Shown here: piece by piece, positions 38,105 through 47,420 of the stretch
Layout of the letters: the number at the start of each line of letters is the position of its first letter
How positions within the stretch are numbered: the first letter of the stretch is position 1
Assembly: GCF_011947225.1 (NCBI RefSeq)
Contig: NZ_JAATVW010000003.1
Location: 1 to 64,000 of the forward strand
DNA from: Planosporangium flavigriseum
GTDB taxonomy: Bacteria; Actinomycetota; Actinomycetes; Mycobacteriales; Micromonosporaceae
Length of the DNA: 64,000 nt
Reading direction: 5' to 3'
The notes under the pieces: model-generated
Database searches by the model: none
What the model was told of the DNA's origin: nothing
The model's input: the letters and a program-made list of their open reading frames with translations, nothing else
Translations under genes and position numbers: made by a program

Positions 38105-39544
38105 GTGAGCACGAAACGGTGTTTGGTGATCGCCGCCCTGGCGGTGGCCGCCGCGGCCTATCTCGCGGTGCCCGCGCCGGTCGGCACACTGGCGCGGGCC
38201 GGCTACTACCTGGCGGTGGCCGCGATGGCTCTGGCCGCCGCCGTTGTGGGCGTGCGCCTGAACCGGCCACGCCGGACACGGGCCTGGGTGCTCTTCCTGC
38301 TCGGGTTGGCGTGCCGGTTCGTTGGAGACGTGAGCTGGACTGTGCTGGCCACGGTGCTTCACGTCAGCCCGTTCCCGTCGGTGGCCGACGTCGCCTACCT
38401 GGCCAGCTTCCCGCTGATGGGGCTCGGCCTGGCCCTCATGGTCCGCAGCCGCGAGCCGCGCCACGACCGTTCAGCCAGCCTGGACACCGCCATCATCGTC
38501 ACGGGAACGGCCGTGCTGGCGGGGGTCTTCGTCATCGCGCCAATTCTGACTGACACCACCCGGGACCTGTTCAGCCGGGCCATCACCACCGCGTACCCGG
38601 TCGGTGACCTGGTCCTGCTGGCCGTGCTGGCGCGACTGTGGACCACCTCTGGCCTGGTGCCGCGGGCCTACCGGTTTCTCGGCACTGGCGTGGCCTTTCT
38701 CCTTGCCGGCGACCTCGGCTATGACGTGGTCTTCCTGACCACCGGGGTAATGCCGAACGGGCCGTGGTTCGACCTGTCCTACCTGATCGCCTACGTCTGC
38801 CTGGCGGCGACCACACTGCACCCGTCCATGCGCGGTCTGACCGAACCGGCGGTCGTCACCGATGACCGCATGACGCGCCCGCGGCTCGTTGTGCTCGCGG
38901 TCGCCTCCGCGCTGGCCCCGACCGCGTTGCTGATCGAGGGTCTTCGCGGCGGACCGCTGCTGTGGCAGGTCATCGCCCCCGGCTCGATCCTGCTGTCCAC
39001 GCTCGCGGTCACACGGGTCGGTGGACTCCTCCAGACCATTCAGGCGCAGGCCAGCCAGGTCGCGATCCTGGCCCGCACCGACGCTCTGACCGGCGTACCC
39101 AACCGCCGCAGCTGGGACGCCGAGCTCGCCCGCGCTCTGGCGGGCGCCCGCACCGACGGGCAGCGGCCATTCGTGGCGCTGCTCGACCTGGACCACTTCA
39201 AGGACTTCAACGACACCCACGGCCACCCGGCCGGTGACGCGCTGCTCAAGCAAGCCGCAGCGGCCTGGCGAGCAGCCCTACCCCACGATGCGGTGCTCGC
39301 TCGCTATGGCGGTGAGGAGTTCACCATTCTGCTGCGCGGCCACACGTACCAGCAGGCATACACGGTGGTGGAGACGCTGCGGACGGTCACGCCGCTGCAG
39401 CAAACGTTCTCCGCCGGCCTGGCAGCCTGGGACGGCATCGAGGAGCCATCGGCGCTCGTGGCACGGGCCGACGAGCAGCTGTACGAGGCCAAACGCGCCG
39501 GACGGGCCTGCACCATGCCGGCGCAGGCCGTTCACCATCGCTGA
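38105..39544 (+). CDS. Membrane-bound diguanylate cyclase (GGDEF)
   Basis: A 479-residue protein. The first ~310 residues contain about nine membrane segments of a MASE-like sensor. The C-terminal ~160 residues are a GGDEF domain: ARTDALTGVPNRRSWDAEL, FVALLDLDHFKDFNDTHGHPAGDALL and the active-site RYGGEEF, so cyclase activity is expected. A DGIEEPSALVARADEQLYEAKRAGR end is typical. No EAL domain and no obvious RxxD I-site just before GGEEF. GTG start. It stands alone. Confidence 0.93.
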   Translation: MSTKRCLVIAALAVAAAAYLAVPAPVGTLARAGYYLAVAAMALAAAVVGVRLNRPRRTRAWVLFLLGLACRFVGDVSWTVLATVLHVSPFPSVADVAYLASFPLMGLGLALMVRSREPRHDRSASLDTAIIVTGTAVLAGVFVIAPILTDTTRDLFSRAITTAYPVGDLVLLAVLARLWTTSGLVPRAYRFLGTGVAFLLAGDLGYDVVFLTTGVMPNGPWFDLSYLIAYVCLAATTLHPSMRGLTEPAVVTDDRMTRPRLVVLAVASALAPTALLIEGLRGGPLLWQVIAPGSILLSTLAVTRVGGLLQTIQAQASQVAILARTDALTGVPNRRSWDAELARALAGARTDGQRPFVALLDLDHFKDFNDTHGHPAGDALLKQAAAAWRAALPHDAVLARYGGEEFTILLRGHTYQQAYTVVETLRTVTPLQQTFSAGLAAWDGIEEPSALVARADEQLYEAKRAGRACTMPAQAVHHR

Positions 39545-39859
39545 ACAGCAGGCTGCCTCTCCCCCGTTGTCGGTCGGACGCTCAGGTAGGCACTGCTGCC
39601 GCGGCGCCACCCAAAGCGGCAGCCTCTTCGCCCTCCCCCTCGATCAAGCGTGTTTTGGCAAGCAGATCTGGTCGCAGGTCAGCACTTGATCGACAATCAT
39701 CCATTGACGTACTGTGTCCCCGCCGCCACCCTGTACGGAACGCTTCGCCACATTTCAGCGCTCGCGCGGAGCGTTACGCCCAGTAGGGCGTTCCCCGGAG
39801 GCGCGGGGTGGGCCGAACACCTACCGTCGTAGACGGTGACGACGAAGGGTGGAGCAACC
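39545..39859. other. Intergenic region, no gene seen
   Basis: Begins with a ~30-nt segment (39557-39585) almost identical to 35147-35177, both reading CGTTGTCGGTCGG and then CTCAGGT. The rest holds no plausible frame. A TTGACG at 39704 lacks a matching -10. The segment just before 39860 supplies GGAG for the PspC gene. Confidence 0.5.
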
Positions 39860-40039
39860 ATGTCGACGCTGACACGACCACGCGACAACCGTTGGATTGC
39901 CGGTGTATGCGCTGGCATTGCCCGCAGGTTCGGGATGTCGCCGAACACCGTACGGCTGTTGTTCGTGCTGTCCTGCCTGCTACCCGGGCCGCAATTCTTG
40001 ATCTACGTTGCGCTTTGGGCAACGATACCGAGCGATTAG
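39860..40039 (+). CDS. PspC domain protein
   Basis: A 59-residue membrane protein: DNRWIAGVCAGIARRFGMSPNTVRLLFVLSCLLPGPQFLIYVALWATIP. This is a complete PspC domain with two membrane segments, related to envelope-stress proteins. ATG at 39860 with GGAG 5 nt upstream. Stands alone. Confidence 0.92.
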   Translation: MSTLTRPRDNRWIAGVCAGIARRFGMSPNTVRLLFVLSCLLPGPQFLIYVALWATIPSD

Positions 40040-40109
40040 AGCTTTCAAGACTCGACCATCCGCGCGTCGGTGACGGCTAGGTGCCCCACGCGGATCAGGC
40101 GATGCAGGC

Positions 40110-40412
40110 TTATGACCGCGCTTTACGCGCGGTGAACAGCAGGTACTCCGGCCGTACCCCGTGTCTGGCGCACGTCGGGTCGGCGTGGTGCAGGTTGTGC
40201 CAGGACTCGCCCATGCTCAGGATCGCCAGCGGCCAGAAGTTCGCCGACTTGTCGCGCGTGGTGAACGGCTGGTCGCCGACCATGTGGCAGATCGAATTGA
40301 CCGACCAGGTGACGTGGTGCAGCAACGCGATTCGGACCAGACCGGCCCAGAAGAACGCGGTCACCGCCCCCACCACGTCCAGGTGAGCAGTCCACCGAGG
40401 AGGGCCGGCAGA
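40110..40412 (-). pseudogene. Remnant of a fatty acid desaturase
   Basis: The conserved third histidine box and its surroundings survive: LVRIALLHHVTWSVNSICHMVG and SMGESWHNLHHADPTCARHGVRP. Upstream the homologous frame LPALLGGLLTWTWWG is one base out of register near 40376-40380, in a run of G. All N-terminal membrane segments and the first two histidine boxes are missing. The C-terminus after GVRP is not family-like. It abuts the hairpin at 40414-40474, suggesting the gene was cut there. Confidence 0.75.
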
Positions 40413-40413
40413 C

Positions 40414-40474
40414 GGTTACCGAACACCAGGGTCGGCGCCCGCGAAGCAGACGCCGACCCTGGTGTTCGGTAACC
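40414..40474 (-). terminator. Perfect 24-bp hairpin after the isomerase gene
   Basis: Arms 40414-40437 and 40451-40474 are fully complementary around a 13-nt loop, 20 bp beyond the isomerase stop. It is unusually long for a terminator and sits exactly where the desaturase remnant begins. It may also be the end of a small mobile or inverted-repeat element. Confidence 0.75.
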
Positions 40475-40493
40475 ACATAGTCCCGCCGATCCC

Positions 40494-41462
40494 TCAGTAC
40501 CGCAGGTTGCGCAGGTAGCGGTAGCCGACCTCGGCGGTCTGCTGGGGGGTCACATCGGGGGTGTCGTTCTCGACGATGTACTCGATCACCGAGTGCTTCC
40601 TGAAGATCCGGGCAAAATCGATCATCCCGGTGCCCAGGTCGGCCATGTCGCCGGTGGACTTGTCCCGGTCCTTTACGTGGTACTGCAGTACGCGCTGCGG
40701 TGCGGAGCGGATGACATCGAGCGTGAAGCCCTCGGGGTCGGCCACTCCGTCGCCGGAGTTGATTCCGCCGGTGACGGCCCAGTAGATGTCGACCTCGAGG
40801 TGCACGAGCTTGGGGTCGAGCTCCGCTGTCAGCACGTCCCAGGGGCGCTTGCCGCCGCCGAGGTCGATGGTGAACTCGTGGGCGTGGTTGTGGTAGCCGT
40901 AGCGCAGGCCGGCCTTGGCCGCCGCCGCGGCCTCGACGTTCATCTGCTCCGCCCAGCGCTTCCAGTCGTCCGCGCGCTCGGAGTAGAGGTACGGCACCAC
41001 CATGAACTTCTGGCCGAGGGTGACCGCATTCTGGATCTTCTGTCCGAGGCCGGCGGCGTCACCGGCGATCCCGTCGTGGCTGGAGCTGGCCTTGATGCCG
41101 ATGCTGTCCAGGAACTGGCGCAGCTGGGCAGCGGTACGCCCGAAGTAGCCGAGCGCCAGCTCCACCTTCGGGTAGCCGATCCGGGCGAGGTGGGTGAGGG
41201 TCGCGTCGTACCCCGGCGCACCCCACAGCGCGTCGCGTACCGTCCACAGCTGGATGCTGATCTGGCCCGGGGGAACCTGCCGCTTCCTCTTGTCGTGGTC
41301 GTCGTGGTCGTGCCCGCGGGGGGCCGCCGTCGCCGCCGTCGCGCCGATCCCCGACGCGGCGAGGCCGACACCGGCGAGCGCAGCCAGTGACCCGCGCAGC
41401 AGTCTCCGTCGGTCCATGATGGACCGCCGTAACGCGGCCTCTCCGTCGAATCCGTAACACAT
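40494..41462 (-). CDS. Secreted sugar phosphate isomerase/epimerase-like TIM-barrel protein
   Basis: A 322-residue protein. The ATG at 41462 has a perfect AAGGAG 5 nt upstream. The N-terminus carries a Tat-type signal, DRRRLLRGSLAALAGVGLAASGIG, then a His/Asp-rich linker. The barrel shows ISIQLWTVRDAL, GYHNHAHEFTI, HLEVDIYWAVTGG and QYHVKDRD, the metal-binding His/Glu/Asp pattern of the AP-endonuclease-2/xylose-isomerase-like family. Its partner gene 20 bp upstream encodes a secreted sugar dehydrogenase, so the pair likely acts on an extracellular sugar or its keto derivative. Confidence 0.87.
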   Translation of the reverse strand: MCYGFDGEAALRRSIMDRRRLLRGSLAALAGVGLAASGIGATAATAAPRGHDHDDHDKRKRQVPPGQISIQLWTVRDALWGAPGYDATLTHLARIGYPKVELALGYFGRTAAQLRQFLDSIGIKASSSHDGIAGDAAGLGQKIQNAVTLGQKFMVVPYLYSERADDWKRWAEQMNVEAAAAAKAGLRYGYHNHAHEFTIDLGGGKRPWDVLTAELDPKLVHLEVDIYWAVTGGINSGDGVADPEGFTLDVIRSAPQRVLQYHVKDRDKSTGDMADLGTGMIDFARIFRKHSVIEYIVENDTPDVTPQQTAEVGYRYLRNLRY

Positions 41463-41481
41463 GATGGCTCCTTCTTGCTGC

Positions 41482-43593
41482 TTAGGCGGTGGGGGTCAGG
41501 ACGACCTGGTCTGTGCCGGTGAGGGCGGGTAGGCCGTTACCACCGGCGTCGGTGTAGGACGCGACGAACACGGCGGTCAGGTGGTCCTTCGCCGGGTCGT
41601 GGCCGGACGGCACCGTCGTCTGGATCGTGCCGGTGCAACCGTTGGCGGTGGTCTGCGGGTGGCCGTGCGTGTCGTGGCCGAGGATGTACGTGACGCTGAC
41701 CTTCGCGCAGTCCACGGGCTGGTCGTCGGTCGCCTGCACCTCGAACTGCACGGCGTCGCCGAACTTGAACGCTTGGCCGGCGACCGGCTTGACCAGCTTC
41801 ACCACGGGCTGGGCGTTGCCGACGACGATCCGCACCGATGCGGAGGCCGAGCGTCCATTTCGGTCAGTCACCTTGAGCGTGGCGCTGTAGAGGCCGTTCT
41901 GGCGGAAGGTGAACGTCGGGTTCGCGTCGCGCGAGTCGACCTTGTTGTCGTTGTCGAGGTACCACTCGTACCTCAACCGGTCGCCGTCGGCGTCGGTGGT
42001 GCCCCCGCTGGAGAACGTGACGGTCAGCGGCGCGAGCCCGTTGGTGGGCGTGGCCGAGACGTGCGGCTCCGGAGTGTGGTTGCCGGTCCAGCCGATGTAG
42101 TCGATCCGGGCCAGTTGCGCGTCCGGGTTCTCGCTGAAGAATCCGTCACCGTACTCGAGCACGTAGAGCGCGCCGTCCGGGCCGAACTCCAGGTCCATCG
42201 GATTGTCGAAGATGAACGAGGGCAGCACCGGCTCGATGCCACTCAGGCGGCCGCTGGAGTTGAGCTTGAAGGCCTTCACGTAGTCCCGGGTCCACTCGTG
42301 GAACAGCGGCTTGCCCTCGTAGTACGCGGGCCACGCAACCGGGGCGCGTCCCCGCGTCGCGCGGGGATCGAACTGGTACGCCGGCCCGGCCATCGGTCCG
42401 ATGCCGCCGGTGCCCAGCTCCGGGAACTGCGCCGAGGGGCCGTAGCCGTACCAGACGTCCGGCTGCTGCACCGGGGGAAGCTGCCGCAGCCCGGTGTTGT
42501 GCGGCGACTCGTTGACCGGGGCGGCGCAGTTGAACGGCTGCCCGGACTGGCCGGCGGCGAAGTCGTAGTCCACGTACGGCAGCTGCGCGGTGGCGCAGTA
42601 GGGCCACCCGTAGTTGCCGGCCTTGCGGGCGACGAGCCACTTGCCCTGCCCGGCCGGCCCGCGCTTCGGGTCGGCCTGGCCCGCGTCCGGCGAGTAGTCG
42701 GCGACGTACAGCTCGTTGGCCTGGCGGTTGAACTCGATCCGGAACGGGTTGCGCAGGCCCATGAGGTAGATCTCGGGCCGGGTGCGGGGCGCGCCCTTCG
42801 GGAAGAGGTTCCCGTCCGGGATGGCGTACCCGCCGTTGGCGCCGACCTTGATGCGCAGGATCTTGCCGCGCAGGTCGTTGGTGTTGCCCGAGGTGCGCTG
42901 CGCGTCGAACGCCGGGTTGCGGCCGGGGCGCTCGTCGATGGGGGTGTAGCCGCCGGACGCGAACGGGTTGGAGTCGTCACCGGTGGACAGGTAGAGGTTG
43001 CCCTTGGAGTCGAAGACGATGTCCCCGCCGACGTGGCAGCAGATGCCGCGGTCGACCGGCACGTCGATGATCTGCTGTTCGGTGGAGAGGTCCAGCTTGT
43101 CCTTGACCAGCCGGAACCGGGAGAGCCGGAGGGCGCCCTTGAACTTGGCGAAGTCCGCGGCGGTGCCCCACTCCGGCGCGTCACCCTCGTTGACGTTCGG
43201 GGTCGACGGGTCGTCGACCGGGGTGTTCATCGGCGGGGAGTAGTACAGGTAGACCCAGTTGTTTCCGGCCTTGCCGAAGTTGGGGTCGATCGCGACGTTC
43301 TGGAGGCCCTCTTCGTCGTGCCGGTAGACGTCCAGCGTCGCGGCGACGGTGTTCCGGCCCGTGGTTGGGTCGTGCAGCCAGACCTCGCCCGCGCGGGTCA
43401 CGTGCAGCACCCGGCTGTCGGGCAGCACGGCGAGGTCCATCGGCTCGCCCGGGTGATCGTTGAGGGTGACCTTCTGGAAGTTGCTCTCCGGGGGTGCGCT
43501 TGTCGCGCCTGGCTCGGCCATCGAGATAGTTGGCGTGGCGATGAGCGCGGTGGTCGTCAGGCCCGCTATGGCGAGCGCGAGTCGTCTCTTCAT
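41482..43593 (-). CDS. Secreted PQQ-dependent sugar dehydrogenase-like protein with PKD domain
   Basis: A 703-residue protein with a Sec signal (MKRRLALAIAGLTTTALIATPTISMA). The beta-propeller has EGLQNVAIDPNFG, CCHVGGDIVFDSKGNLYLSTGDD, MGLRNPFRIEFNR and FGPDGALYVLEYGDGF. A PKD domain follows (~525-610: GLAPLTVTFSSGGTTDADGDRLRYEW), then an Ig-like end. These GSDH-type proteins oxidise sugars extracellularly. Upstream partner of the Tat-exported isomerase. Confidence 0.9.
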   Translation of the reverse strand: MKRRLALAIAGLTTTALIATPTISMAEPGATSAPPESNFQKVTLNDHPGEPMDLAVLPDSRVLHVTRAGEVWLHDPTTGRNTVAATLDVYRHDEEGLQNVAIDPNFGKAGNNWVYLYYSPPMNTPVDDPSTPNVNEGDAPEWGTAADFAKFKGALRLSRFRLVKDKLDLSTEQQIIDVPVDRGICCHVGGDIVFDSKGNLYLSTGDDSNPFASGGYTPIDERPGRNPAFDAQRTSGNTNDLRGKILRIKVGANGGYAIPDGNLFPKGAPRTRPEIYLMGLRNPFRIEFNRQANELYVADYSPDAGQADPKRGPAGQGKWLVARKAGNYGWPYCATAQLPYVDYDFAAGQSGQPFNCAAPVNESPHNTGLRQLPPVQQPDVWYGYGPSAQFPELGTGGIGPMAGPAYQFDPRATRGRAPVAWPAYYEGKPLFHEWTRDYVKAFKLNSSGRLSGIEPVLPSFIFDNPMDLEFGPDGALYVLEYGDGFFSENPDAQLARIDYIGWTGNHTPEPHVSATPTNGLAPLTVTFSSGGTTDADGDRLRYEWYLDNDNKVDSRDANPTFTFRQNGLYSATLKVTDRNGRSASASVRIVVGNAQPVVKLVKPVAGQAFKFGDAVQFEVQATDDQPVDCAKVSVTYILGHDTHGHPQTTANGCTGTIQTTVPSGHDPAKDHLTAVFVASYTDAGGNGLPALTGTDQVVLTPTA

Positions 43594-44022
43594 CTGCCTC
43601 TTCTTCTACTTAGGACTGACCGGGGGGGGAGGTCGGGGCCTTGCGGTTTTCCTCTTCTGTGCGGGGTTTCGGGCACTGCTAATTCGCCCGTCGCGCGGCG
43701 ACAGGCGAAGAATGTGGGAGGTAGGGGTGAGTGTTCGAGTCAGGTCGTGACCGGTCGCCAGCAGGCGTAGATGCTCGCGGATGTCTCGACCACGGTCGGG
43801 CCGTTGGCGCCGCGCCTGCCCTGCGGAGCAGCAGGCGCGCTCACCGCCTGCCGGTTCACCTGGACGAAACACGCCGCCATGTGACCGACGCTACAAAAGG
43901 CATCTCCATATGTCCATACGTTTCATCGGAGAGACCGTGACTTTCATTCGTTCCGACGACAGCTAACCGTCATTCCGGCGAAAACTTTTCTTCAGTTCGA
44001 CGAAAGCTGGCTTTGGCCATAG
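43594..44022. promoter_or_regulatory. Divergent intergenic region, no gene seen
   Basis: Separates the minus-strand sugar operon from the plus-strand SDR gene. Short frames here are not convincing. The stretch 43890-44010 is notably lower in GC and has several TTTCRT and TTCGWC motifs (for example 43920, 43948, 43995), as expected of a regulated promoter region. No specific site can be assigned. Confidence 0.4.
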
Positions 44023-45564
44023 ATGATGACGAACCTCGCGAGTACGACGCTGCGCTCGATGACCCGCTACCCGGACTGGCATCGCCAGCGGGCGCTCACC
44101 AGTGAGTACAGTTCAGCGGTGATTTCGCACGACGGTATCGACCCGACGCGGCTGGCGACCTGCCTCGCCGTCCTCGCCGAACTGGACAACCTGCCGACCG
44201 ACCACCCCGACGTCGAGCGGGTCCGGCGCGCGACCGCGCGCCTGTACAAGGGCGTCAAGCAGCGCAAACGCCAGGAACGGCGGGCGGCGATCACCGCTCA
44301 CGACACGGCGGTGACCGAGGCGACCGCGACCGGCGCCCCGGGCCGCATCGACGACGAGACGCAGGGCATCCCGCTCAAGGTCGCCACGACTGCCGCCACG
44401 GTCGGCACGCTGCGCCGCGCCCGCTCCTGCTACACCTGCAAGACGCGTTACACCGAGGTCGACGCGTTCTACCACCAGCTGTGCCCGCCGTGCGCGGAGC
44501 TCAACCGCAGTCGCCGCGACGCGCGTACGGACCTGACCGGCCGCCGGGCGCTGCTCACCGGCGGGCGGGCGAAGATCGGCATGTACATCGCGCTGCGCCT
44601 GCTCCGCGACGGCGCGCACACCACGATCACGACCCGGTTCCCGAACGACGCGGTTCGGCGGTTCGCCGCGATGCCGGACAGCGGAGACTGGCTGCACCGC
44701 TTGAAGATCGTCGGCATCGACCTGCGCGACCCCGCCCAGGTGATCGCGCTCGCCGACGCCGTGGCCGCGGACGGCCCGCTGGACATCCTGATCAACAACG
44801 CCGCACAGACCGTCCGGCGCAGCCCGGGGTCGTACGCCCACCTGGTCGCCGCGGAGTCGGCCCCGCTTCCGGCCGGGCCGCTGCCCGAGCTGATCACCTT
44901 CGGCCACGTCGGCAAGGACGCCGGCAGCCCGGTGGCCGCGCTGACCGGCCCGGCGCAGGCCGCGTCGGAGATCACCCCACAGGCGCTGACCGCCCTCGCC
45001 CTGACCAGCAGGTCTGCCACCCCGGACCGGATCGCCGCGTCCACGGCGATCGACGCGGGCGGGCTCGTGCCGGACCTGGCCGCCGAGAACAGCTGGAGCC
45101 AGCGGGTGCACGAGATCGACCCGGTCGAGCTGCTCGAAGTACAGCTGTGCAACTCGACCGCGCCGTTCATCCTGATCAGCCGGCTGCGCCCGGTGCTCGC
45201 GGCAGCAAAAGCCCGGCGGAAGTACATCGTGAACGTGTCGGCGATGGAGGGCGTCTTCAGCCGTGGGTACAAGGGCGCCGGCCACCCGCACACCAACATG
45301 GCGAAGGCGGCGCTGAACATGCTGACCCGCACCAGCGCAGTGGACATGTTCGCCGACGGCATCCTGATGACCAGCGTCGACACCGGTTGGATCACCGACG
45401 AGCGGCCGCACCCGACGAAGATGCGGCTGGCCGACGCCGGCTTCCACGCGCCGCTCGACCTGGTGGACGGCGCCGCGCGGGTCTACGACCCGATCGTGCG
45501 CGGCGAGGCGGGCGAGGACCTGCACGGCTGCTTCTTGAAGGATTATGCCCGCGCCGCCTGGTGA
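44023..45564 (+). CDS. Zinc-ribbon/SDR fusion oxidoreductase-like protein
   Basis: A 513-residue protein. Residues ~1-125 are helical. Residues ~128-160 form a zinc ribbon, CYTCKTRY...CPPC. An SDR Rossmann domain follows: ALLTGGRAKIGMYIALRLLRDG, DILINNAAQTVRRS, KYIVNVSAMEGVFSRGYKG and HPHTNMAKAALNMLTRTS. The SDR catalytic Tyr position (four before the Lys) is Thr, so classical hydride-transfer chemistry may be altered. The combination recurs in a poorly characterised family, to my knowledge. Two adjacent ATGs at the start; context gives no pathway. Confidence 0.8.
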   Translation: MMTNLASTTLRSMTRYPDWHRQRALTSEYSSAVISHDGIDPTRLATCLAVLAELDNLPTDHPDVERVRRATARLYKGVKQRKRQERRAAITAHDTAVTEATATGAPGRIDDETQGIPLKVATTAATVGTLRRARSCYTCKTRYTEVDAFYHQLCPPCAELNRSRRDARTDLTGRRALLTGGRAKIGMYIALRLLRDGAHTTITTRFPNDAVRRFAAMPDSGDWLHRLKIVGIDLRDPAQVIALADAVAADGPLDILINNAAQTVRRSPGSYAHLVAAESAPLPAGPLPELITFGHVGKDAGSPVAALTGPAQAASEITPQALTALALTSRSATPDRIAASTAIDAGGLVPDLAAENSWSQRVHEIDPVELLEVQLCNSTAPFILISRLRPVLAAAKARRKYIVNVSAMEGVFSRGYKGAGHPHTNMAKAALNMLTRTSAVDMFADGILMTSVDTGWITDERPHPTKMRLADAGFHAPLDLVDGAARVYDPIVRGEAGEDLHGCFLKDYARAAW

Positions 45565-45621
45565 CCCCGCGCTGGTGACACCCTCTAGCGTTACTGGCCG
45601 GTAAGGTGGCACCGTGATCTT

Positions 45622-46938
45622 ATGACCGCGACTGCGCTGCCGTCCCAGCCGACTGTCATCCCCGGCCCGCCCGGGCACCCGCTGCTGGGGTCCGTACCGG
45701 CCCTGCAGCGCGATCTGCTCGGCACCCTGATGGAAGGTTTCCACCGCCACGGCGACGTGGTCACGTACCGCATCGGGGCGCGGTGGCAGCGGCTCGGCAG
45801 CGATCTGGTCGCCGTGTACCACCCCGAAGGCGTCCGCCACGTGCTGACCAACCCACAGGTCTTCGGCCGGCGCACCGCCGGGTTCGACGCGCTCACCGAG
45901 ATGCTCGGCGAGGGTCTGCTCACCAGCGACGGCGACCTGTGGAAGCGGCAGCGCCGGACGCTGCAGCCGCTGTTCACCCCGCGCCGCGTGGCCGGGTACA
46001 CCGACCTGATGACGGCGGAGGCGGAGCGCGTGGTCGGCGAGGGCCAGCCCGGGTCAGTCGTCGACCTGCACGAACTCATGGGACGGTACGCGCTGCGCGT
46101 CGTCGGGCGGGCGCTCTTCGGCGACGAGATCGACGACGTGGCACCCGCCCTGCTCCGGCTCGTACCGTTCGGGAGCGATCTGAGCCTCGCGCGCAGCATG
46201 CAGATCGTTCGGCTGCCGCTGGGGGTTCCCACGCCCCGCAACCGGCGCTTCCGGCAGGTCAGCGCCGACCTGTACGCGATCGTCGACCGGATCCTCGCTC
46301 GACGATCCGACGGTGACCGTGACGACATGCTCAGCCGGCTGCACGCGGCCCGCGACCCCGAGACCGGCCAGCCGCTGTCGCGGGCGGAGATCCGTGACCA
46401 GGTGCTGGTGTTCCTCCTCGCCGGCCACGAGACCACCGCGGGCGCGCTGACCTTCACCCTCCACCTGCTCGGCCGGCACCCCGAGATCCAGGAACGGGTC
46501 GCCACCGGGGACTCAGATCTCGTCCGGGCCGCCCTGATGGAGGGGATGCGCCTCTATCCCCCGGCGCACAGCACCGAACGGCGGGCCACCGCCGACACCG
46601 AGATCGCCGGCTACCGGATCCGGCGGGGCACCCCCGTACTGGTCTCGCCGTGGGTCACCCACCGGCACCCCGAGTACTGGCCGGACCCCGAGCGGTTCGA
46701 CCCGGACCGGTTCCTCGGCGACCGTGACCGGGACCGGCCGCGGTACACCTACTTCCCCTTCGGTGGTGGCCAGCGCAGCTGCATCGGGGAGCACTTCGCG
46801 CTGCTGGAGGCGACGGTCCTGCTGCGTACGCTGCTCACGCGGTACCGGGTAGAGGCGCTCGACGCGCAGCTGCGCCTCACCCCGCTGATCACGCTGCGGC
46901 CGGCGGCGCCCGTACGGGCTGCACTGTACCCCCGGTGA
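45622..46938 (+). CDS. Cytochrome P450
   Basis: A 438-residue heme monooxygenase. I-helix LLAGHETTAGAL, ExxR in EGMRLYPPAH, the PERF-like region DPERFDPDRF and the heme loop FPFGGGQRSCIGEHFALLE with Cys387. The pattern is of the CYP102/CYP4-like class E type, not the typical streptomycete class B. No ferredoxin or reductase gene is adjacent, so redox partners are elsewhere. Substrate unknown. Confidence 0.94.
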   Translation: MTATALPSQPTVIPGPPGHPLLGSVPALQRDLLGTLMEGFHRHGDVVTYRIGARWQRLGSDLVAVYHPEGVRHVLTNPQVFGRRTAGFDALTEMLGEGLLTSDGDLWKRQRRTLQPLFTPRRVAGYTDLMTAEAERVVGEGQPGSVVDLHELMGRYALRVVGRALFGDEIDDVAPALLRLVPFGSDLSLARSMQIVRLPLGVPTPRNRRFRQVSADLYAIVDRILARRSDGDRDDMLSRLHAARDPETGQPLSRAEIRDQVLVFLLAGHETTAGALTFTLHLLGRHPEIQERVATGDSDLVRAALMEGMRLYPPAHSTERRATADTEIAGYRIRRGTPVLVSPWVTHRHPEYWPDPERFDPDRFLGDRDRDRPRYTYFPFGGGQRSCIGEHFALLEATVLLRTLLTRYRVEALDAQLRLTPLITLRPAAPVRAALYPR

Positions 46939-47015
46939 TTCGCGCGACGCCCGGTGATTCCGTGCGCGGAGACAAGCTCCGGTTCTGGGTACCTTCCAGC
47001 TGAGGGAGGTACGAG

Positions 47016-47339
47016 GTGGCGGAGTTCGTCCAGGTGTCCACGACGATCGACTCGCCCGACGCGGCGACCGAGCTGGCGCGGTCGGCGGTCGAGGCGCGTA
47101 CGGCGGCGTGCGGTCAGGTCGTCGGGCCGATCAACAGCGTGTACTGGTGGGAGGGGAAGGTCGACAGCGCCCAGGAGTGGCTGGTGCTGTTCAAGACGAC
47201 GGCCGACCGGGCGGACGCGCTCGTCGAGTACATCCGCGCGCTTCACCCGTACGAGGTGCCGGAGGTCATAAGCACCCCGATCACGGGCGGGAATCCCGCG
47301 TACCTGGCGTGGATCGGTCAGGAGACCCGGCCGCGGTAG
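47016..47339 (+). CDS. cutA: Divalent-cation tolerance protein CutA
   Basis: A 107-residue trimeric protein of the CutA1 family: FVQVSTTIDSPDAATELARSAVEARTAACGQVVGPINSVYWWEGKVDSAQEWLVLFKTT and LHPYEVPEVISTPITGGNPAYLAWI. Full length. GTG start after GAGG. The family is linked to copper tolerance and is a PII-like fold; the precise function is unsettled. Confidence 0.95.
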   Translation: MAEFVQVSTTIDSPDAATELARSAVEARTAACGQVVGPINSVYWWEGKVDSAQEWLVLFKTTADRADALVEYIRALHPYEVPEVISTPITGGNPAYLAWIGQETRPR

Positions 47340-47420
47340 TTCGCATTCACCCCTTGAATCGGGCAGTGGGAACAGCACATCTCATGGGATGCTCAGATCG
47401 TTCGAAGGAGGGGGTGCACC

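Noticed and set aside
41581-43770. A 729-codon plus-strand frame
   Set aside because: Antisense of the PQQ-type sugar dehydrogenase gene, with no family motif.
44023-46938. Secondary-metabolite cluster around the SDR and P450
   Set aside because: No synthase, tailoring or transport genes accompany them; neighbours are unrelated housekeeping genes.
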